Positions 17,441 to 27,070 of a DNA stretch of 64,000 bases are shown here, one piece after another. Origin of the DNA: Campylobacterales bacterium (GTDB taxonomy: Bacteria; Campylobacterota; Campylobacteria; Campylobacterales; Sulfurimonadaceae); contig JAPLGO010000023.1 in assembly GCA_026390115.1 (NCBI GenBank), positions 124,001-188,000 on the forward strand, written 5' to 3'. The position numbers and the translations under genes are program-made. Below the pieces are notes generated by a model, which saw only the letters and a program-made list of their open reading frames with translations, was not told the origin of the DNA and made no database searches. Position 1 is the first letter of the stretch; every line of letters starts with the position of its first letter.

Positions 17441-17490
17441 CAACAGACCATACGCCCTTTAGTAAAAAAGAGCGTAAATACCCTGTAACT

Positions 17491-17582
17491 CTCGAAAAAC
17501 TTGTTTTTCGTAGCTTTAGGGGGTTGTAGGGACAATCTGTCCCTGCCACTAAAACGGACGAGTTCGTTTTAGTGCGTAACAT
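17491..17582 (+). repeat. Structured repeat, copy A
   Basis: One of three related elements of about 90 bp. It begins with CTCGAAAAACTTGTTTTTCG (a hairpin), contains GGGACA-ATC-TGTCCC at 17529-17543 (a second hairpin) and ends with a 28-base inverted repeat at 17547-17574 (CACTAAAACG ... CGTTTTAGTG). In this copy two bases of the inverted repeat differ from the other copies; one change leaves a G-U pair, the other falls at the loop. It lies 51 nt after nadE. Confidence 0.85.
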
Positions 17583-17606
17583 CAAATAAAAATTAAGGGA
17601 GAAAAG

Positions 17607-18728
17607 ATGAATATTCCGTTTTATAAATATGTGAGTGGACGCGAAGAGCACTCAAATGTAAGTGATGTTTTGGATGGCGAAGATATAAATCAGGTAGAAG
17701 AACTTGAGAAGGAATTTTCCTCCTATGTGGGCGCTAAGTATGCACTTTCAACCTCACATGGAACCTCCGCTCTTCATTTGGCAATGCTAGCGTTAGATTT
17801 AAAACGAGGCGACAAGGTTCTTTGCTCTGTAAATGCCTATCCGAATGTGCCGGAAGTTGTCCGCCACTTTGATGCAGAACCTGTTTTTATAGATATTGAT
17901 GCAACGAGTTACAACATCAATCTTGACCTTTTGGAGGCGTATCTGGAAGACAATGAGTCTAAAAAGCTCAAGGCGGTAATAGTTACGCATATAGCGGGAA
18001 ATCCGGTTGATTTGGAGAGACTCTATTCTATTGCAAAAATTTATCATGTTAAAATCGTAGAGGATGCCTGTGATGCACTAGGAGCGACATATAAAGGCAA
18101 AAAAATCGGCTCAACAGGTGCGGATATAACATGTTTCAATTTCTCTTCACATTTAAAGAAAAGTGTTTGCAACGGCGGAATGCTGGTAACAAATAGTCAA
18201 GAGATTATGGAGAGAGCCAGACTTCTGCACAACCATGGAATTGTGAGAGAGGCGGACTCTTTGGAGTACATTTATGAGGTTGTTGATATCGGAAATGACT
18301 ACTCAATGAGTGAGCTCAATGCGGCATACATTAGAGCGCAAATAAAATCTCAAGATAAAAATATAGCAAGACAGCAGGCAATTGCAAAGATTTATAATGA
18401 GGCTTTCGAGTCGGTTTCGCATGTAACCATTCCGGATTTAACTAACTCAGAGCATCCATTTTCTCTCTACATTATTAAAGTAGATAAAAATCGTGACTCT
18501 TTTGCGGTTGAGCTAAGAGATGTGGGCATAGAGACTGGGCTTCACTATATTCCTCTTCATCTTCTTGCTTACTATAAAACAAAATATTCTCTTCGTGTGA
18601 ATGATTTTCCTGTCGCACTCAGAAAATATCAGCAGGTTTTATCTCTTCCTCTTTATGCAGGCATGAGCGATGCGGAAGTTAAATATGTTTGTGAAAAAAT
18701 CAAAAAAATAGCAAAAACCAGAGTTTAA
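17607..18728 (+). CDS. DegT/DnrJ/EryC1/StrS-family aminotransferase
   Basis: A 373-residue PLP enzyme of the sugar aminotransferase family. The cofactor region is HGTSALHLAMLAL near residue 50, EDACDALGATYKGKKIG near 152, and the lysine-bearing FNFSSHLKKSVCNGGMLVTN near 173-192. Members transfer amino groups to nucleotide-linked keto sugars for surface glycans. Its position directly before lpxK, four bases apart, suggests a role in envelope sugar synthesis, but the substrate cannot be told. The start has a good Shine-Dalgarno (AAGGGAGA). Confidence 0.85.
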   Translation: MNIPFYKYVSGREEHSNVSDVLDGEDINQVEELEKEFSSYVGAKYALSTSHGTSALHLAMLALDLKRGDKVLCSVNAYPNVPEVVRHFDAEPVFIDIDATSYNINLDLLEAYLEDNESKKLKAVIVTHIAGNPVDLERLYSIAKIYHVKIVEDACDALGATYKGKKIGSTGADITCFNFSSHLKKSVCNGGMLVTNSQEIMERARLLHNHGIVREADSLEYIYEVVDIGNDYSMSELNAAYIRAQIKSQDKNIARQQAIAKIYNEAFESVSHVTIPDLTNSEHPFSLYIIKVDKNRDSFAVELRDVGIETGLHYIPLHLLAYYKTKYSLRVNDFPVALRKYQQVLSLPLYAGMSDAEVKYVCEKIKKIAKTRV

Positions 18729-18731
18729 TTA

Positions 18732-19655
18732 TTGAAAAAAGCTCTCGTTTTTTGGGTTGAAGAGTACTTCTACAACCCAAACTTATTTCAAAAACTCCTA
18801 TCCTTTTTACTCCTTCCTCTGAGTTATCTCTACTGTCTTATCATGTACATTCGTTTTAAAATAAAAAAGCCGCAAGATTTCGGTGTCGATATAATCAGCG
18901 TCGGAAACCTCAGTGTGGGCGGAAGCGGAAAAACTCCGCTGGTCACTGCCCTAGCAAGTAAATATGAAAATGCAGCCATAATTTTGCGTGGGTATGGAAG
19001 AGAAAGTAGAGGGCTCCAAGTGGTGAAAAATGGCGAAAATATTTTATGCGATGTGCGTGTGAGCGGGGATGAGGCGATGATTTACGCACATAAAGTTCCA
19101 CATGCAGTAGTCATCGTGAGTGAAGATAGAAAAGAGGGGATTAATAAAGCCAAAGAGTTGGGTGCAAAGATAATTTTTTTAGATGATGCCTACTCTAAAC
19201 ATGAGATAAAAAAGCTCGATTTTCTCATAGAGGTTCAGAGTAAAAACAGCAACTGTCTCCCCTCCGGAGCCTTCAGAGAGAGGCTCTGGAGTGCAAAAGA
19301 AGCAGTTGTTTTGCAGGAGGGAGTCGATTTTAAAAGAGTGGTTGCACTTAAAAATAAAAGTGATAAAATGTCGCTTTTAACTGCCATAGCAAGACCTTCA
19401 AGACTTGATGCGTTTTTGCCGAAAGTGGTAAGTAAAAATTACTTTGAAGACCATCACGCATTTATAAAAGAAGAGTTGGTCGCAATTTTAGAGAGAGATA
19501 GTTCGGATTCACTTTTAGTAACCTACAAAGATTTCGTTAAAGTAGAGTCGTTTCATCTTCCCTTGTCGCTTTTAGACCTGCATGTGGAAGTGGAACAAAA
19601 AGTTTTTGATATTATAAATAGATACAGAGAGGCAAACAGTGCAAAAAAAGATTGA
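18732..19655 (+). CDS. lpxK: Tetraacyldisaccharide 4'-kinase
   Basis: LpxK phosphorylates the 4' position of the lipid A disaccharide at the inner membrane. The 307-residue protein has an N-terminal hydrophobic segment (FLLLPLSYLYCLIMYIRF) that sits at the membrane, the P-loop VGNLSVGGSGKTPLV, ILRGYGRES, and GDEAMIYAHKV. The start is a TTG without a clear Shine-Dalgarno, four bases after the DegT gene. It overlaps argB by 17 nt. Confidence 0.93.
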   Translation: MKKALVFWVEEYFYNPNLFQKLLSFLLLPLSYLYCLIMYIRFKIKKPQDFGVDIISVGNLSVGGSGKTPLVTALASKYENAAIILRGYGRESRGLQVVKNGENILCDVRVSGDEAMIYAHKVPHAVVIVSEDRKEGINKAKELGAKIIFLDDAYSKHEIKKLDFLIEVQSKNSNCLPSGAFRERLWSAKEAVVLQEGVDFKRVVALKNKSDKMSLLTAIARPSRLDAFLPKVVSKNYFEDHHAFIKEELVAILERDSSDSLLVTYKDFVKVESFHLPLSLLDLHVEVEQKVFDIINRYREANSAKKD

Positions 19656-20490
19656 AACAGTAAAAACGCTCCTAGAAGCTCTACCTTTTATAAAAGAGTT
19701 TAGGAATGAGATAGTAGTTATTAAGTACGGCGGTTCGGCTCAAGAATCACCTCAGTTAAAAGAGAAGTTCGCACAGGATATTCTGCTTATGTATTTGGTT
19801 GGGATTAAACCTGTTATCGTGCATGGCGGCGGCAGACAGATTAACGAGATGCTTGAAGCGTTGCATATAGAGAGCAAATTTATCGACGGTCAAAGGGTGA
19901 CTTCAAAAGAGGTTATGCGTATAGTTGAGATGGTTTTAAGCGGTGAAATAAACAAAGAGATAACTTCCCTGCTCAACTCGCATGGTGCAAAAGCTATCGG
20001 AATCAGCGGAAAAGATGCACATTTTATCACGGCAAAAGCAAAAGAGTTTGCAAAATGGGGACTTACAGGAAACATTACAAACGTAAAAGCGGAAGTTATC
20101 GCAAATCTTATCCACGAAAAATTCATCCCCGTTATCGCTCCAATCGCCGCAGGCGAAGAGATGGGACATCCAGGATATAACATCAATGCAGACCTTTGTG
20201 CTTCGTATGTTGCAAAGGCGATAGGTGCAAATAAAATCATCTTTTTAACCGACACGGCAGGTGTTTTAGACAAAGATAAAGTGCTTTTAGAAACACTCAC
20301 AAAAGCCGAAGTTGAGGCACTTAAAGCGGACGGAACAATCCACGGGGGAATGGTTCCAAAAGTGGATGCATGTTTGGAAGCCATCGAAGGCGGAGTGCAA
20401 AAAGCACATATTATTGACGGAAGATTAGAACATTCAATGCTGTTAGAACTTTTCACTTCAGCGGGTGTCGGAACGCAGATAGTCAAGTAA
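19639..20490 (+). CDS. argB: Acetylglutamate kinase
   Basis: ArgB phosphorylates N-acetylglutamate in the second step of arginine synthesis. The 283-residue protein shows VVIKYGGSAQ (glycine-rich ATP site), VHGGGRQINEML, GISGKDAHFI, GHPGYNINADLCAS and FLTDTAGVL. The N-terminal extension (ETVKTLLEALPFIKEF) is the helix that forms hexamers in arginine-sensitive forms. The start is a GTG inside the end of lpxK. argH is in the window about 9 kb away. Confidence 0.97.
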   Translation: MQKKIETVKTLLEALPFIKEFRNEIVVIKYGGSAQESPQLKEKFAQDILLMYLVGIKPVIVHGGGRQINEMLEALHIESKFIDGQRVTSKEVMRIVEMVLSGEINKEITSLLNSHGAKAIGISGKDAHFITAKAKEFAKWGLTGNITNVKAEVIANLIHEKFIPVIAPIAAGEEMGHPGYNINADLCASYVAKAIGANKIIFLTDTAGVLDKDKVLLETLTKAEVEALKADGTIHGGMVPKVDACLEAIEGGVQKAHIIDGRLEHSMLLELFTSAGVGTQIVK

Positions 20491-20592
20491 TGCATATTTA
20501 CTTACTTTCATAGTGTTTGTAAGTAGATAGAGCAGCTGTGTAACCGACTTGCTTGAGATAATCTGGAAGGAAATTTTTTTGTAAAGATTATT

Positions 20593-21054
20593 CTACAATA
20601 GGGTGTTATTACGAAATTTAGAAAAATGGGCAAACATAATTAAAGCAAAAAAAAGTGCAGAAATACCGCCTAATATGAGAATAAGCCATGTTTCACTTGG
20701 ATCTACTTCTAACAAAATAAGTTTTCGGATGATAACGACGAACCCAATTTCGAGTAGGGTAAGTGCATACAAATACCCATTTCTGATAAAAAGTGTTCGA
20801 ACGATTGCCAGTACAATCAGTGTAAACAGCGCATCTGTTAAAATACTTTTCATACTAGAAAAATTAAGAGCTCCATATTGCAAAGAAAGGTCGATAAGTT
20901 TGGTTGAAAGACCGATGAGACAGGAAAAAAGATAGACAATCATTATTGCAATAAAAAAGAGGCGGAGAATTTGAATGCCCCCTTGCATCATCTCTTCGAT
21001 TTTATTTTCCCAAGTAGTTGTCACTTTTGGGGTAGGTTTGGTTGTGTCATTCAT
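20593..21054 (-). CDS. PsiE-like phosphate-starvation-inducible family membrane protein
   Basis: A 153-residue protein with four predicted membrane helices (about 32-55, 77-97, 101-118, 121-145). The arrangement, and LDALFTL-like segments (ILTDALFTLIVLAIVRTL) followed by a conserved EIGFVVIIRKLIL, match the PsiE family. Function is unknown beyond induction by phosphate starvation in E. coli. No Pho-type repeat was seen upstream of it here. It stands alone on the minus strand. Confidence 0.75.
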   Translation of the reverse strand: MNDTTKPTPKVTTTWENKIEEMMQGGIQILRLFFIAIMIVYLFSCLIGLSTKLIDLSLQYGALNFSSMKSILTDALFTLIVLAIVRTLFIRNGYLYALTLLEIGFVVIIRKLILLEVDPSETWLILILGGISALFFALIMFAHFSKFRNNTLL

Positions 21055-21213
21055 TGCATGCTCTTTGTATAAAAATTTTAACCATTATAGTAATGTTTTA
21101 CTTCAAAAACAAAATTTTTTTAACATAATATTGCTGTAAAAAGTAGCATTTACTTCTAGATTTATATAAAAAAAGCTTAATACCAAATTTTTAAGTTCAC
21201 ATAGTTGTAGTGA

Positions 21214-21222
21214 TGATATAAT
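21214..21222 (+). promoter_or_regulatory. Extended -10 promoter of the DUF2018/hem block
   Basis: TGATATAAT, a perfect extended -10 element, 28 bases before the ATG of the DUF2018 gene; probably drives the long gene run that follows. Confidence 0.55.
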
Positions 21223-21250
21223 CTCAAAAAATATAAATTAGGAATAATTA

Positions 21251-21532
21251 ATGTACGGAATGTTTGAAGACGAAGATGATATATTTATGGGTTCACCGAA
21301 GAGTAAGTTTATGGATGTTGTGTTTAACGCAAATAATGACATAGTGAGACAAGAGTTAGAAAATTTTATAGATAAAGTTGCCGCAATGGAGTTGATGTTG
21401 ACTCAGTATGTGGGAGATGATATAGATAAAGAAGTAAGAAGATTTACAATATCCAATCAGAGTGATGTGGATACAAAAGCCAAAAGTTTATATGTTGAGC
21501 TTATGGGTGCTGTTCTTTCTCAAAGTGAATAG
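21251..21532 (+). CDS. DUF2018-family protein (HP0242-like)
   Basis: A 93-residue, acidic, all-helical protein. It aligns by eye with H. pylori HP0242: FEGNPLDKWNDIIF there corresponds to FMGSPKSKFMDVVF here, and both end LS-x-x-E. HP0242 forms a tightly intertwined helical dimer; its cellular role is unknown. The neighbours are also the same, with a small protein, polyprenyl synthase, hemA, proS and hemC following. A Shine-Dalgarno (AGGAAT) precedes the ATG. Confidence 0.85.
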   Translation: MYGMFEDEDDIFMGSPKSKFMDVVFNANNDIVRQELENFIDKVAAMELMLTQYVGDDIDKEVRRFTISNQSDVDTKAKSLYVELMGAVLSQSE

Positions 21533-21539
21533 TTGAGTT

Positions 21540-21953
21540 TTGAAGCTGTTTTTACATGTTGCAGTCCTTTTGCTATTCTGTTTTAGTGCAGTTTTTGCCG
21601 ATCAATTCAGAGATATTCAAAAAATTTCTTTAAAAAAGGATGAGCAAAAGAAAATTCTTGTAAAATATGGCTCATTTGAAAAGATTTTTAAATTTAGATG
21701 GACTCTTTATCATAACAAAGGGCTGGTTGTTTTTCGCTCCTATGATAGAATTGTCGCACAAAATATACTTTATTTAAGAGATAAAAATCAAGCTTTCAGA
21801 GTTGAACTGAAGCCTAAAGATACTTCTTCTTACGAGGGAGTGTATCTTTTGGTGCAGTTTAAAGAGTTTGACTATGAAAAGAAACAGGCTACTTTTGATA
21901 TATCCATATCTGATAAAAGTGCGCAGGTTAATTTAAAATATTTAGAAAAATAG
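21540..21953 (+). CDS. Exported small protein, function unknown
   Basis: A 137-residue protein starting at TTG. Residues 1-20 form a signal peptide (LFLHVAVLLLFCFSAVFA, cleavage before DQF). The mature part is basic and rich in beta structure. I recognise no named domain. It lies 7 nt after the DUF2018 gene and 14 nt before the polyprenyl synthase gene, so it belongs to the same operon; H. pylori has a comparable gene (HP0241) at this place, as I recall. Confidence 0.75.
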   Translation: MKLFLHVAVLLLFCFSAVFADQFRDIQKISLKKDEQKKILVKYGSFEKIFKFRWTLYHNKGLVVFRSYDRIVAQNILYLRDKNQAFRVELKPKDTSSYEGVYLLVQFKEFDYEKKQATFDISISDKSAQVNLKYLEK

Positions 21954-21967
21954 CCAAAGAGGGAAGA

Positions 21968-22855
21968 ATGCAAAGAGTTGAGCATGAGATAGAGAGATTA
22001 ATAGAAGAGGTTGACTACGATGAGGTCAGCCGTCTTTTTGGTATGCTCAGCGGTGGTAAAAGACTTCGTGCAAAACTTATTCTAAAAATTGCACCCGATC
22101 ATGAAAAGGCTCCGCTTTTGGCTGCAATCGTAGAACTTATTCACGCAGCAAGTCTGCTTCATGATGATGTTATAGACGAGTCACGCATAAGAAGAGGTGC
22201 TGCTTCGGTCAATGCAACGGATGGAAGTAAAACAGCTGTTATGCTTGGTGATATTCTCTACTCTAAAGCTTTTAGTGAACTTGTAGAGTTTGATAGAGAC
22301 ATTGCAAAAGTGATTGCATCTTCGGTTACGGCACTCAGTAAAGGCGAAATGAAAGATGTTAAATTGGCACAATTTTTTAACAGCGATGAAGAGAAATATC
22401 TCGATATGCTTTATCTAAAAACTGCAACGCTTATAGAAGCTGCTGCGATAGGGGCAGCTCTGCTATGCGGTAAAGATGCACAAAAATATGGAGTTTATGG
22501 GCGAAATCTTGGACTCTCTTTTCAGTTAATTGATGATATTTTAGATATAACATCGGATGAAAAAATACTCGGAAAACCTGCTATGAATGATTTTGTAGAG
22601 GGAAAATGTACCCTTCCTTATATCTATCTCTATAATGCTCTCAATTCAAGCGAGAAGCAGAGATTGGCAAATGCGCATGCAGAGCTTATAGATGTGAGCG
22701 AAAGCATGTGGATTAAGCAGAAAATGAGCGAACATGGCTCTATTGAAAAGTCTTTTATGTTAGCATCGAGGCTCTCGAACGAGGCGATGGAAGTGGTAAA
22801 AGATGATGAAGAATTGGTATATATCTTACAAACTATGATAAAAAGAAGTTATTAA
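21968..22855 (+). CDS. Polyprenyl diphosphate synthase
   Basis: A trans-prenyltransferase that elongates isoprenoid chains, most likely for the menaquinone side chain. The 295-residue protein has the first aspartate motif LLHDDVIDESRIRRG (about 60-75) and the second LIDDILDITSD (about 188-198), plus GGKRLRAKL at the N-terminus. Chain length cannot be read reliably. It ends one base into hemA (TAATG). The link with ubiD-like menaquinone decarboxylase downstream supports a quinone role. Confidence 0.92.
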   Translation: MQRVEHEIERLIEEVDYDEVSRLFGMLSGGKRLRAKLILKIAPDHEKAPLLAAIVELIHAASLLHDDVIDESRIRRGAASVNATDGSKTAVMLGDILYSKAFSELVEFDRDIAKVIASSVTALSKGEMKDVKLAQFFNSDEEKYLDMLYLKTATLIEAAAIGAALLCGKDAQKYGVYGRNLGLSFQLIDDILDITSDEKILGKPAMNDFVEGKCTLPYIYLYNALNSSEKQRLANAHAELIDVSESMWIKQKMSEHGSIEKSFMLASRLSNEAMEVVKDDEELVYILQTMIKRSY

Positions 22856-24150
22856 TGCACTACTTAAATATAAGTTTTTCACACAAAAACTCTACCCTAG
22901 AAATAAGAGAAAAACTTTCTTATCCGGATGATGAACACCTACGAGGCTGTTTGACAAAGCTCAACTCCAGCGAAGCTATAAATGAAGCTATCCTCATCTC
23001 CACCTGCAACAGAATGGAAGTTTTTTGCAGCTGCAGCGATATTGCAAAAGCAACACAACACATATTTGAGATGCTGAGCAAAAGAGCCGGAATTAGCATA
23101 GATGAGCTTGAAGGCAGAGCCGATATATATGATGACAGCAGTGCTATTCATCACCTTTTTAGTGTCGCTTCTTCCCTTGACTCTATGGTTATCGGTGAAA
23201 CACAGATAGCTGGTCAGTTAAAAGATGCTTTCAGGTTCTCTTACGATAGCGGTTTCAGCGGTCAAAAGCTTGCCCGTGCCATGCATAACGCTTTTAAGTG
23301 TGCTGCAAAAGTGAGAAATGCAACAGATATATCTTCAAAACCTGTCTCTATTGCCAGTGTTGCAGTTTCAAACTTGAAATCACTTGTGCATGATTTAAGC
23401 GGTAAAAAAGCTTTAGTTATCGGTGTCGGCGAGATGTCTGAGATTACTGCAAAACATCTCATTTCAAACGGTGCAGATGTTTACATTATGAACAGAACCG
23501 AAGAGAAAGCTTTTAATTTAGCCGAAAATTGCGGTGCGAAAGTGCTTGACTTTGAACAGCTCCCACATGCAATCAATGAGTTTGAAATACTTTTTACCGC
23601 CACCTCTGCACCTAAAGCTATTATTACGGATGAGATGATAAACACTTGTACTTTTGAGCGATATTGGTTTGATATGGCACTTCCTAGAGATATTAATTGT
23701 AGTCATGGAGAGGGAATAAATCTTTACACAATTGATGATTTAAAGAGTATAGTAAGTGAGAATATCGGACTTCGTGAAGATAGCGCAAGAGCTGCGCATG
23801 GGATTATCGGCAGAGCCGTTGTAGAGTTTTTTGAGTGGCTCAATACTCTGGATGTGGAGCCTATGATAAAAGAGATATATCAAAAAGCTTCGTTAGCAGC
23901 AAAAGCTGAGAGCAAGAGGGTTGTAGAAAGCGGCTATATCCCAAAAGAGTATGAAGCGCAGGCGCACAAGATGTGTGAACAGGTATTAAAAAGATTTTTG
24001 CATGACATGACAGCAAAAATGCGGAGTGTCTCTTCGGAGTCAAAATCTGACATGATAACCGGAGCTTTGCAGTTTTTGGTTCAAAAAGAGAGTAAGGCGA
24101 ATGTGTTAGATGAATACAAATGTGAACATATGTTAAAAGGACAAAAGTGA
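22855..24150 (+). CDS. hemA: Glutamyl-tRNA reductase
   Basis: HemA makes glutamate-1-semialdehyde from Glu-tRNA, the first committed step of heme synthesis. The 431-residue protein has the catalytic [10 protein letters not shown] (cysteine about residue 45), [18 protein letters not shown], the NADPH-binding [15 protein letters not shown], and the C-terminal dimerisation helix. It overlaps proS by 4 nt. hemC is three genes downstream, so the operon supplies two heme-pathway enzymes. Confidence 0.97.
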   Translation: MHYLNISFSHKNSTLEIREKLSYPDDEHLRGCLTKLNSSEAINEAILISTCNRMEVFCSCSDIAKATQHIFEMLSKRAGISIDELEGRADIYDDSSAIHHLFSVASSLDSMVIGETQIAGQLKDAFRFSYDSGFSGQKLARAMHNAFKCAAKVRNATDISSKPVSIASVAVSNLKSLVHDLSGKKALVIGVGEMSEITAKHLISNGADVYIMNRTEEKAFNLAENCGAKVLDFEQLPHAINEFEILFTATSAPKAIITDEMINTCTFERYWFDMALPRDINCSHGEGINLYTIDDLKSIVSENIGLREDSARAAHGIIGRAVVEFFEWLNTLDVEPMIKEIYQKASLAAKAESKRVVESGYIPKEYEAQAHKMCEQVLKRFLHDMTAKMRSVSSESKSDMITGALQFLVQKESKANVLDEYKCEHMLKGQK

Positions 24151-25847
24151 GAAGATCAAGAGCATTTATACCGACAACAAAAGAGGCACCTTCGGATGCT
24201 TCATTGGCAAGCCATATTTACCTCTCCCGAGCGGGTTTTATTTCTCAAGTAGCAAGTGGGCTCTACAGCTACATGCCACTGGCAAAAAGAGTCATCAAAA
24301 AGATAGAAAATATTATTAATGAAGAGATGGTAAAAGCTGGTGCGGAGGAAGTAGAACTAAGTTTTGTAACTCCTGCATCACTCTGGCAAGAAAGCGGAAG
24401 AATTGAAAAGTTCGGAAAAGAGCTTCTAAGATTTTGCGATAGAAAAGAGAACCTTTTTGTTCTTGGGCCAACACATGAAGAGATGATGGTGGACATGGTG
24501 CGTAACCGTGTTACAAGTTACAAACAGCTTCCAATTAACCTTTATCAGATAAAAACAAAATTCCGTGATGAGGCAAGACCGAGATTTGGGCTTATGCGCG
24601 GTCGTGAATTTATCATGAAAGACGGGTACAGTTTCCACTCCTCTGTTGCAGATATGGACAGAGAGTTTGATGCAATGGAAGCGGCGTATAAAACTATTCT
24701 GACAAGACTCGGACTAGACTTTAGAATAGTTGAAGCTGACAGCGGTGCAATCGGCGGAAACGGTTCAAAAGAGCTTATGGTAATAGCCGGAAGCGGCGAA
24801 GATACAATTGCAGTTTGCAGCAAGTGTGAGTATGGCGCGAATGTTGAGGCTGCAAAGCGCTCAGGCAGAGCAGCTATCCCGGAAGCTCCTGTAGCCGAAT
24901 TTAATAAATTCAAAACACCCAATGTAAAAAGTATAGAGGATTTGGAAGACTTTTTTAAAGTCGATGGCTACTACACTATGAAGTGTGTTGCAAAAAGAGC
25001 GGTGTATGAAGATGACAGTGAAGTGGTTCTTTTCTTTGTAAGAGGCTGCGATACGCTTCAAGAGGTAAAAGCTCAGAATGCGACGGGTGCTTTGGATATC
25101 GTGGATGTGAGTGAAGAGGAGCTTCGGGAATTAGGACTTATTCCAGGATTTATCGGACCATTGGAGCAAGGATGCGCCAAACATGTAATAGACACTGATT
25201 TAAGAGATGCGAAAAGTATTATTTGTGGAGCAAACGAAGAGGGATATCACTTTGTAAATGTTGACATGTCCGTTATGAGTGAAGCCTATTATGCCGACAT
25301 TGCAGCGGTGAATGAGGGTGATTGTTGTCCTCACTGTAATGGCACGCTCACTTTTACGAAGGGTATAGAAGTTGGACATATTTTTAAACTCGGCACTACT
25401 TATTCGGCAGCACTCAAAGCTGAATTTTTGGATGAAAATGGAAAAGCACAGCCCTTTGTGATGGGAACGTATGGAATGGGAGTGAGCCGACTTGTAGCCG
25501 CAGTTATAGAACAGCACCATGATGAACAAGGGTGTATCTGGACAAAAGCAACCGCACCCTACATGGTAAACATTATGATTTCAAACATTAAAGAGGATTC
25601 TCAGGTAGAGCTTGGCGAAGAGCTTTATGCAAAGCTTCAAGCCGCACATGTAGAAGTGATGCTTGATGACAGAAAAGAGCGATTCGGTTTTAAGATGAAT
25701 GATGCCGAACTTATAGGTTTTCCATACACAATTATCATTGGAAAAGAGCTTGAAAATGGCTTGGTTCAAATTTTTGAGCGAAAAACTAAAGAGAGTACTT
25801 CTGTAAGCAAAGATGATGTTTTTTCTAAAATTATAGATTTAATCTAA
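24147..25847 (+). CDS. proS: Prolyl-tRNA synthetase
   Basis: ProS charges tRNA-Pro. The 566-residue protein is the bacterial type with the editing (INS) domain inserted between motifs 2 and 3. Class II motifs are visible: [20 protein letters not shown], the insertion around residues 225-390, and [17 protein letters not shown], then an anticodon-binding domain. The start is GTG with an AAAGGAC Shine-Dalgarno inside the end of hemA. Confidence 0.97.
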   Translation: MRRSRAFIPTTKEAPSDASLASHIYLSRAGFISQVASGLYSYMPLAKRVIKKIENIINEEMVKAGAEEVELSFVTPASLWQESGRIEKFGKELLRFCDRKENLFVLGPTHEEMMVDMVRNRVTSYKQLPINLYQIKTKFRDEARPRFGLMRGREFIMKDGYSFHSSVADMDREFDAMEAAYKTILTRLGLDFRIVEADSGAIGGNGSKELMVIAGSGEDTIAVCSKCEYGANVEAAKRSGRAAIPEAPVAEFNKFKTPNVKSIEDLEDFFKVDGYYTMKCVAKRAVYEDDSEVVLFFVRGCDTLQEVKAQNATGALDIVDVSEEELRELGLIPGFIGPLEQGCAKHVIDTDLRDAKSIICGANEEGYHFVNVDMSVMSEAYYADIAAVNEGDCCPHCNGTLTFTKGIEVGHIFKLGTTYSAALKAEFLDENGKAQPFVMGTYGMGVSRLVAAVIEQHHDEQGCIWTKATAPYMVNIMISNIKEDSQVELGEELYAKLQAAHVEVMLDDRKERFGFKMNDAELIGFPYTIIIGKELENGLVQIFERKTKESTSVSKDDVFSKIIDLI

Positions 25848-25848
25848 C

Positions 25849-26277
25849 ATGCTTTATTTTTTAGTCTATCTTTTTTTAGAAGTACTCATATCTGTTAATA
25901 TTTCATCTTACCTAGGCGGTTTGATGACTTTTCTTGAGATAATACTGAGTGCTTTTATAGGGATGGCAATACTCATAAATTTTAGAAAAACACTGATGGA
26001 AAACTTCACGGCAGTAGCCTATGACTGCATTGATTTAGAACAGTTTCAAAAGTTAAATCTATTTACTCTTATTGGTGCTATTCTTTTAATATTGCCCGGC
26101 TTTTTGACGGATATAATCGGTATTTTGATGCAATTTACGATTTTTACCACTATGCTTGTTAACCGTTATAATGTAAAATCTGGAAAATGCAAGACAAATT
26201 TCACCCAAACTCACATACAAAAGGATTCAGATGTCATCGATGTTGAAATTATTAGCGACAACACTTCTATTAAGTAG
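25849..26277 (+). CDS. FxsA-family membrane protein
   Basis: A 142-residue protein with helices at about residues 2-20, 24-44 and a C-terminal pair near 67-100. LLILPGFLTDIIGILM is the FxsA hallmark. FxsA of E. coli affects F-exclusion of phage T7, but the general function is unknown. It starts one base after proS. Its last 47 bases overlap the next gene in another frame. Confidence 0.8.
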   Translation: MLYFLVYLFLEVLISVNISSYLGGLMTFLEIILSAFIGMAILINFRKTLMENFTAVAYDCIDLEQFQKLNLFTLIGAILLILPGFLTDIIGILMQFTIFTTMLVNRYNVKSGKCKTNFTQTHIQKDSDVIDVEIISDNTSIK

Positions 26278-27067
26278 TGCCCTTTTCGCAACTGTTGAAA
26301 ATAAAAAAGTTGAAAAGTTTTTAGAGGAGTCCTTTAAAAATAATCCAAATATACTCTCTCTAAAAGTTACGGTAGCAGATAAAATGCCATTAGAACAGCT
26401 AAAGGGATGGGAAAGTTTAGTTGTTGAGATAGAAGCAACCGTAAAAACTAAAACAGAGAATAAAGTTGTGAAGCAGAAGATGATTTGGTTTACAAACGGA
26501 GATGTTATAACTAAAGAGCTGACCGATTTAAAAACAGGAAACGAGTTCAAAGATTTAGTTTCGCCATCCTTTAAAAATGAGTACTATAAAAAAGAGAACT
26601 TGATTTATGGCAATGCAAACGCTAAACATAAAGTGGTGATTTTTTCAGACCCGTTATGCCCTTTCTGTAGAGATTTTGTTCCAAAAACTATAGAAGAGAT
26701 GAGAAGTCAGCCAGAGAAGTTTGCAATCTACTACTTTCATTTTCCACTTCCGTCGCTCCACCCTGCCGCAGTCGAGCTTTCACTTGCTGCAACTGCTGCT
26801 GAGTTACAGGGAAATAAAGATGTTATATTAAACCTTTATAAAGTAGAGATAGACCCAAATGAGAGAGATATAACTAAAATATTGGCAGCATTCAATAAAA
26901 CAATGAAAACAGATATAAAAGAGGCTGATATAAAATCGGATACGGTCATGAATCATAATAAACAAGATTTAGAAATTGCCGAAGAGGTGATGGTTCAGGG
27001 AACTCCTACACTCTTTTTTGACGGTAAGATTGATAAAACAAAAAAATTATATAAAAAGGCTCTATAA
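26231..27067 (+). CDS. DsbC/G-like periplasmic thioredoxin-fold protein
   Basis: A 278-residue exported protein. A signal peptide covers about residues 1-20 (LKLLATTLLLSSALFA). After a 100-residue N-terminal region comes KVVIFSDPLCPFCRDFVP with a CPFC active site, and late in the protein VQGTPTLFFDGKI supplies the cis-proline loop. The N-terminal domain plus thioredoxin fold resembles disulfide isomerases or DsbA-like oxidases. AAAGGA five bases before the ATG supports the 26231 start, although it lies inside fxsA. Confidence 0.8.
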   Translation: MSSMLKLLATTLLLSSALFATVENKKVEKFLEESFKNNPNILSLKVTVADKMPLEQLKGWESLVVEIEATVKTKTENKVVKQKMIWFTNGDVITKELTDLKTGNEFKDLVSPSFKNEYYKKENLIYGNANAKHKVVIFSDPLCPFCRDFVPKTIEEMRSQPEKFAIYYFHFPLPSLHPAAVELSLAATAAELQGNKDVILNLYKVEIDPNERDITKILAAFNKTMKTDIKEADIKSDTVMNHNKQDLEIAEEVMVQGTPTLFFDGKIDKTKKLYKKAL

Positions 27068-27070
27068 AAT

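Noticed and set aside
19890-20495. 201-aa minus-strand frame over argB
   Set aside because: It lies wholly opposite a clear argB gene and its sequence is serine/proline-rich shadow translation without a start context.
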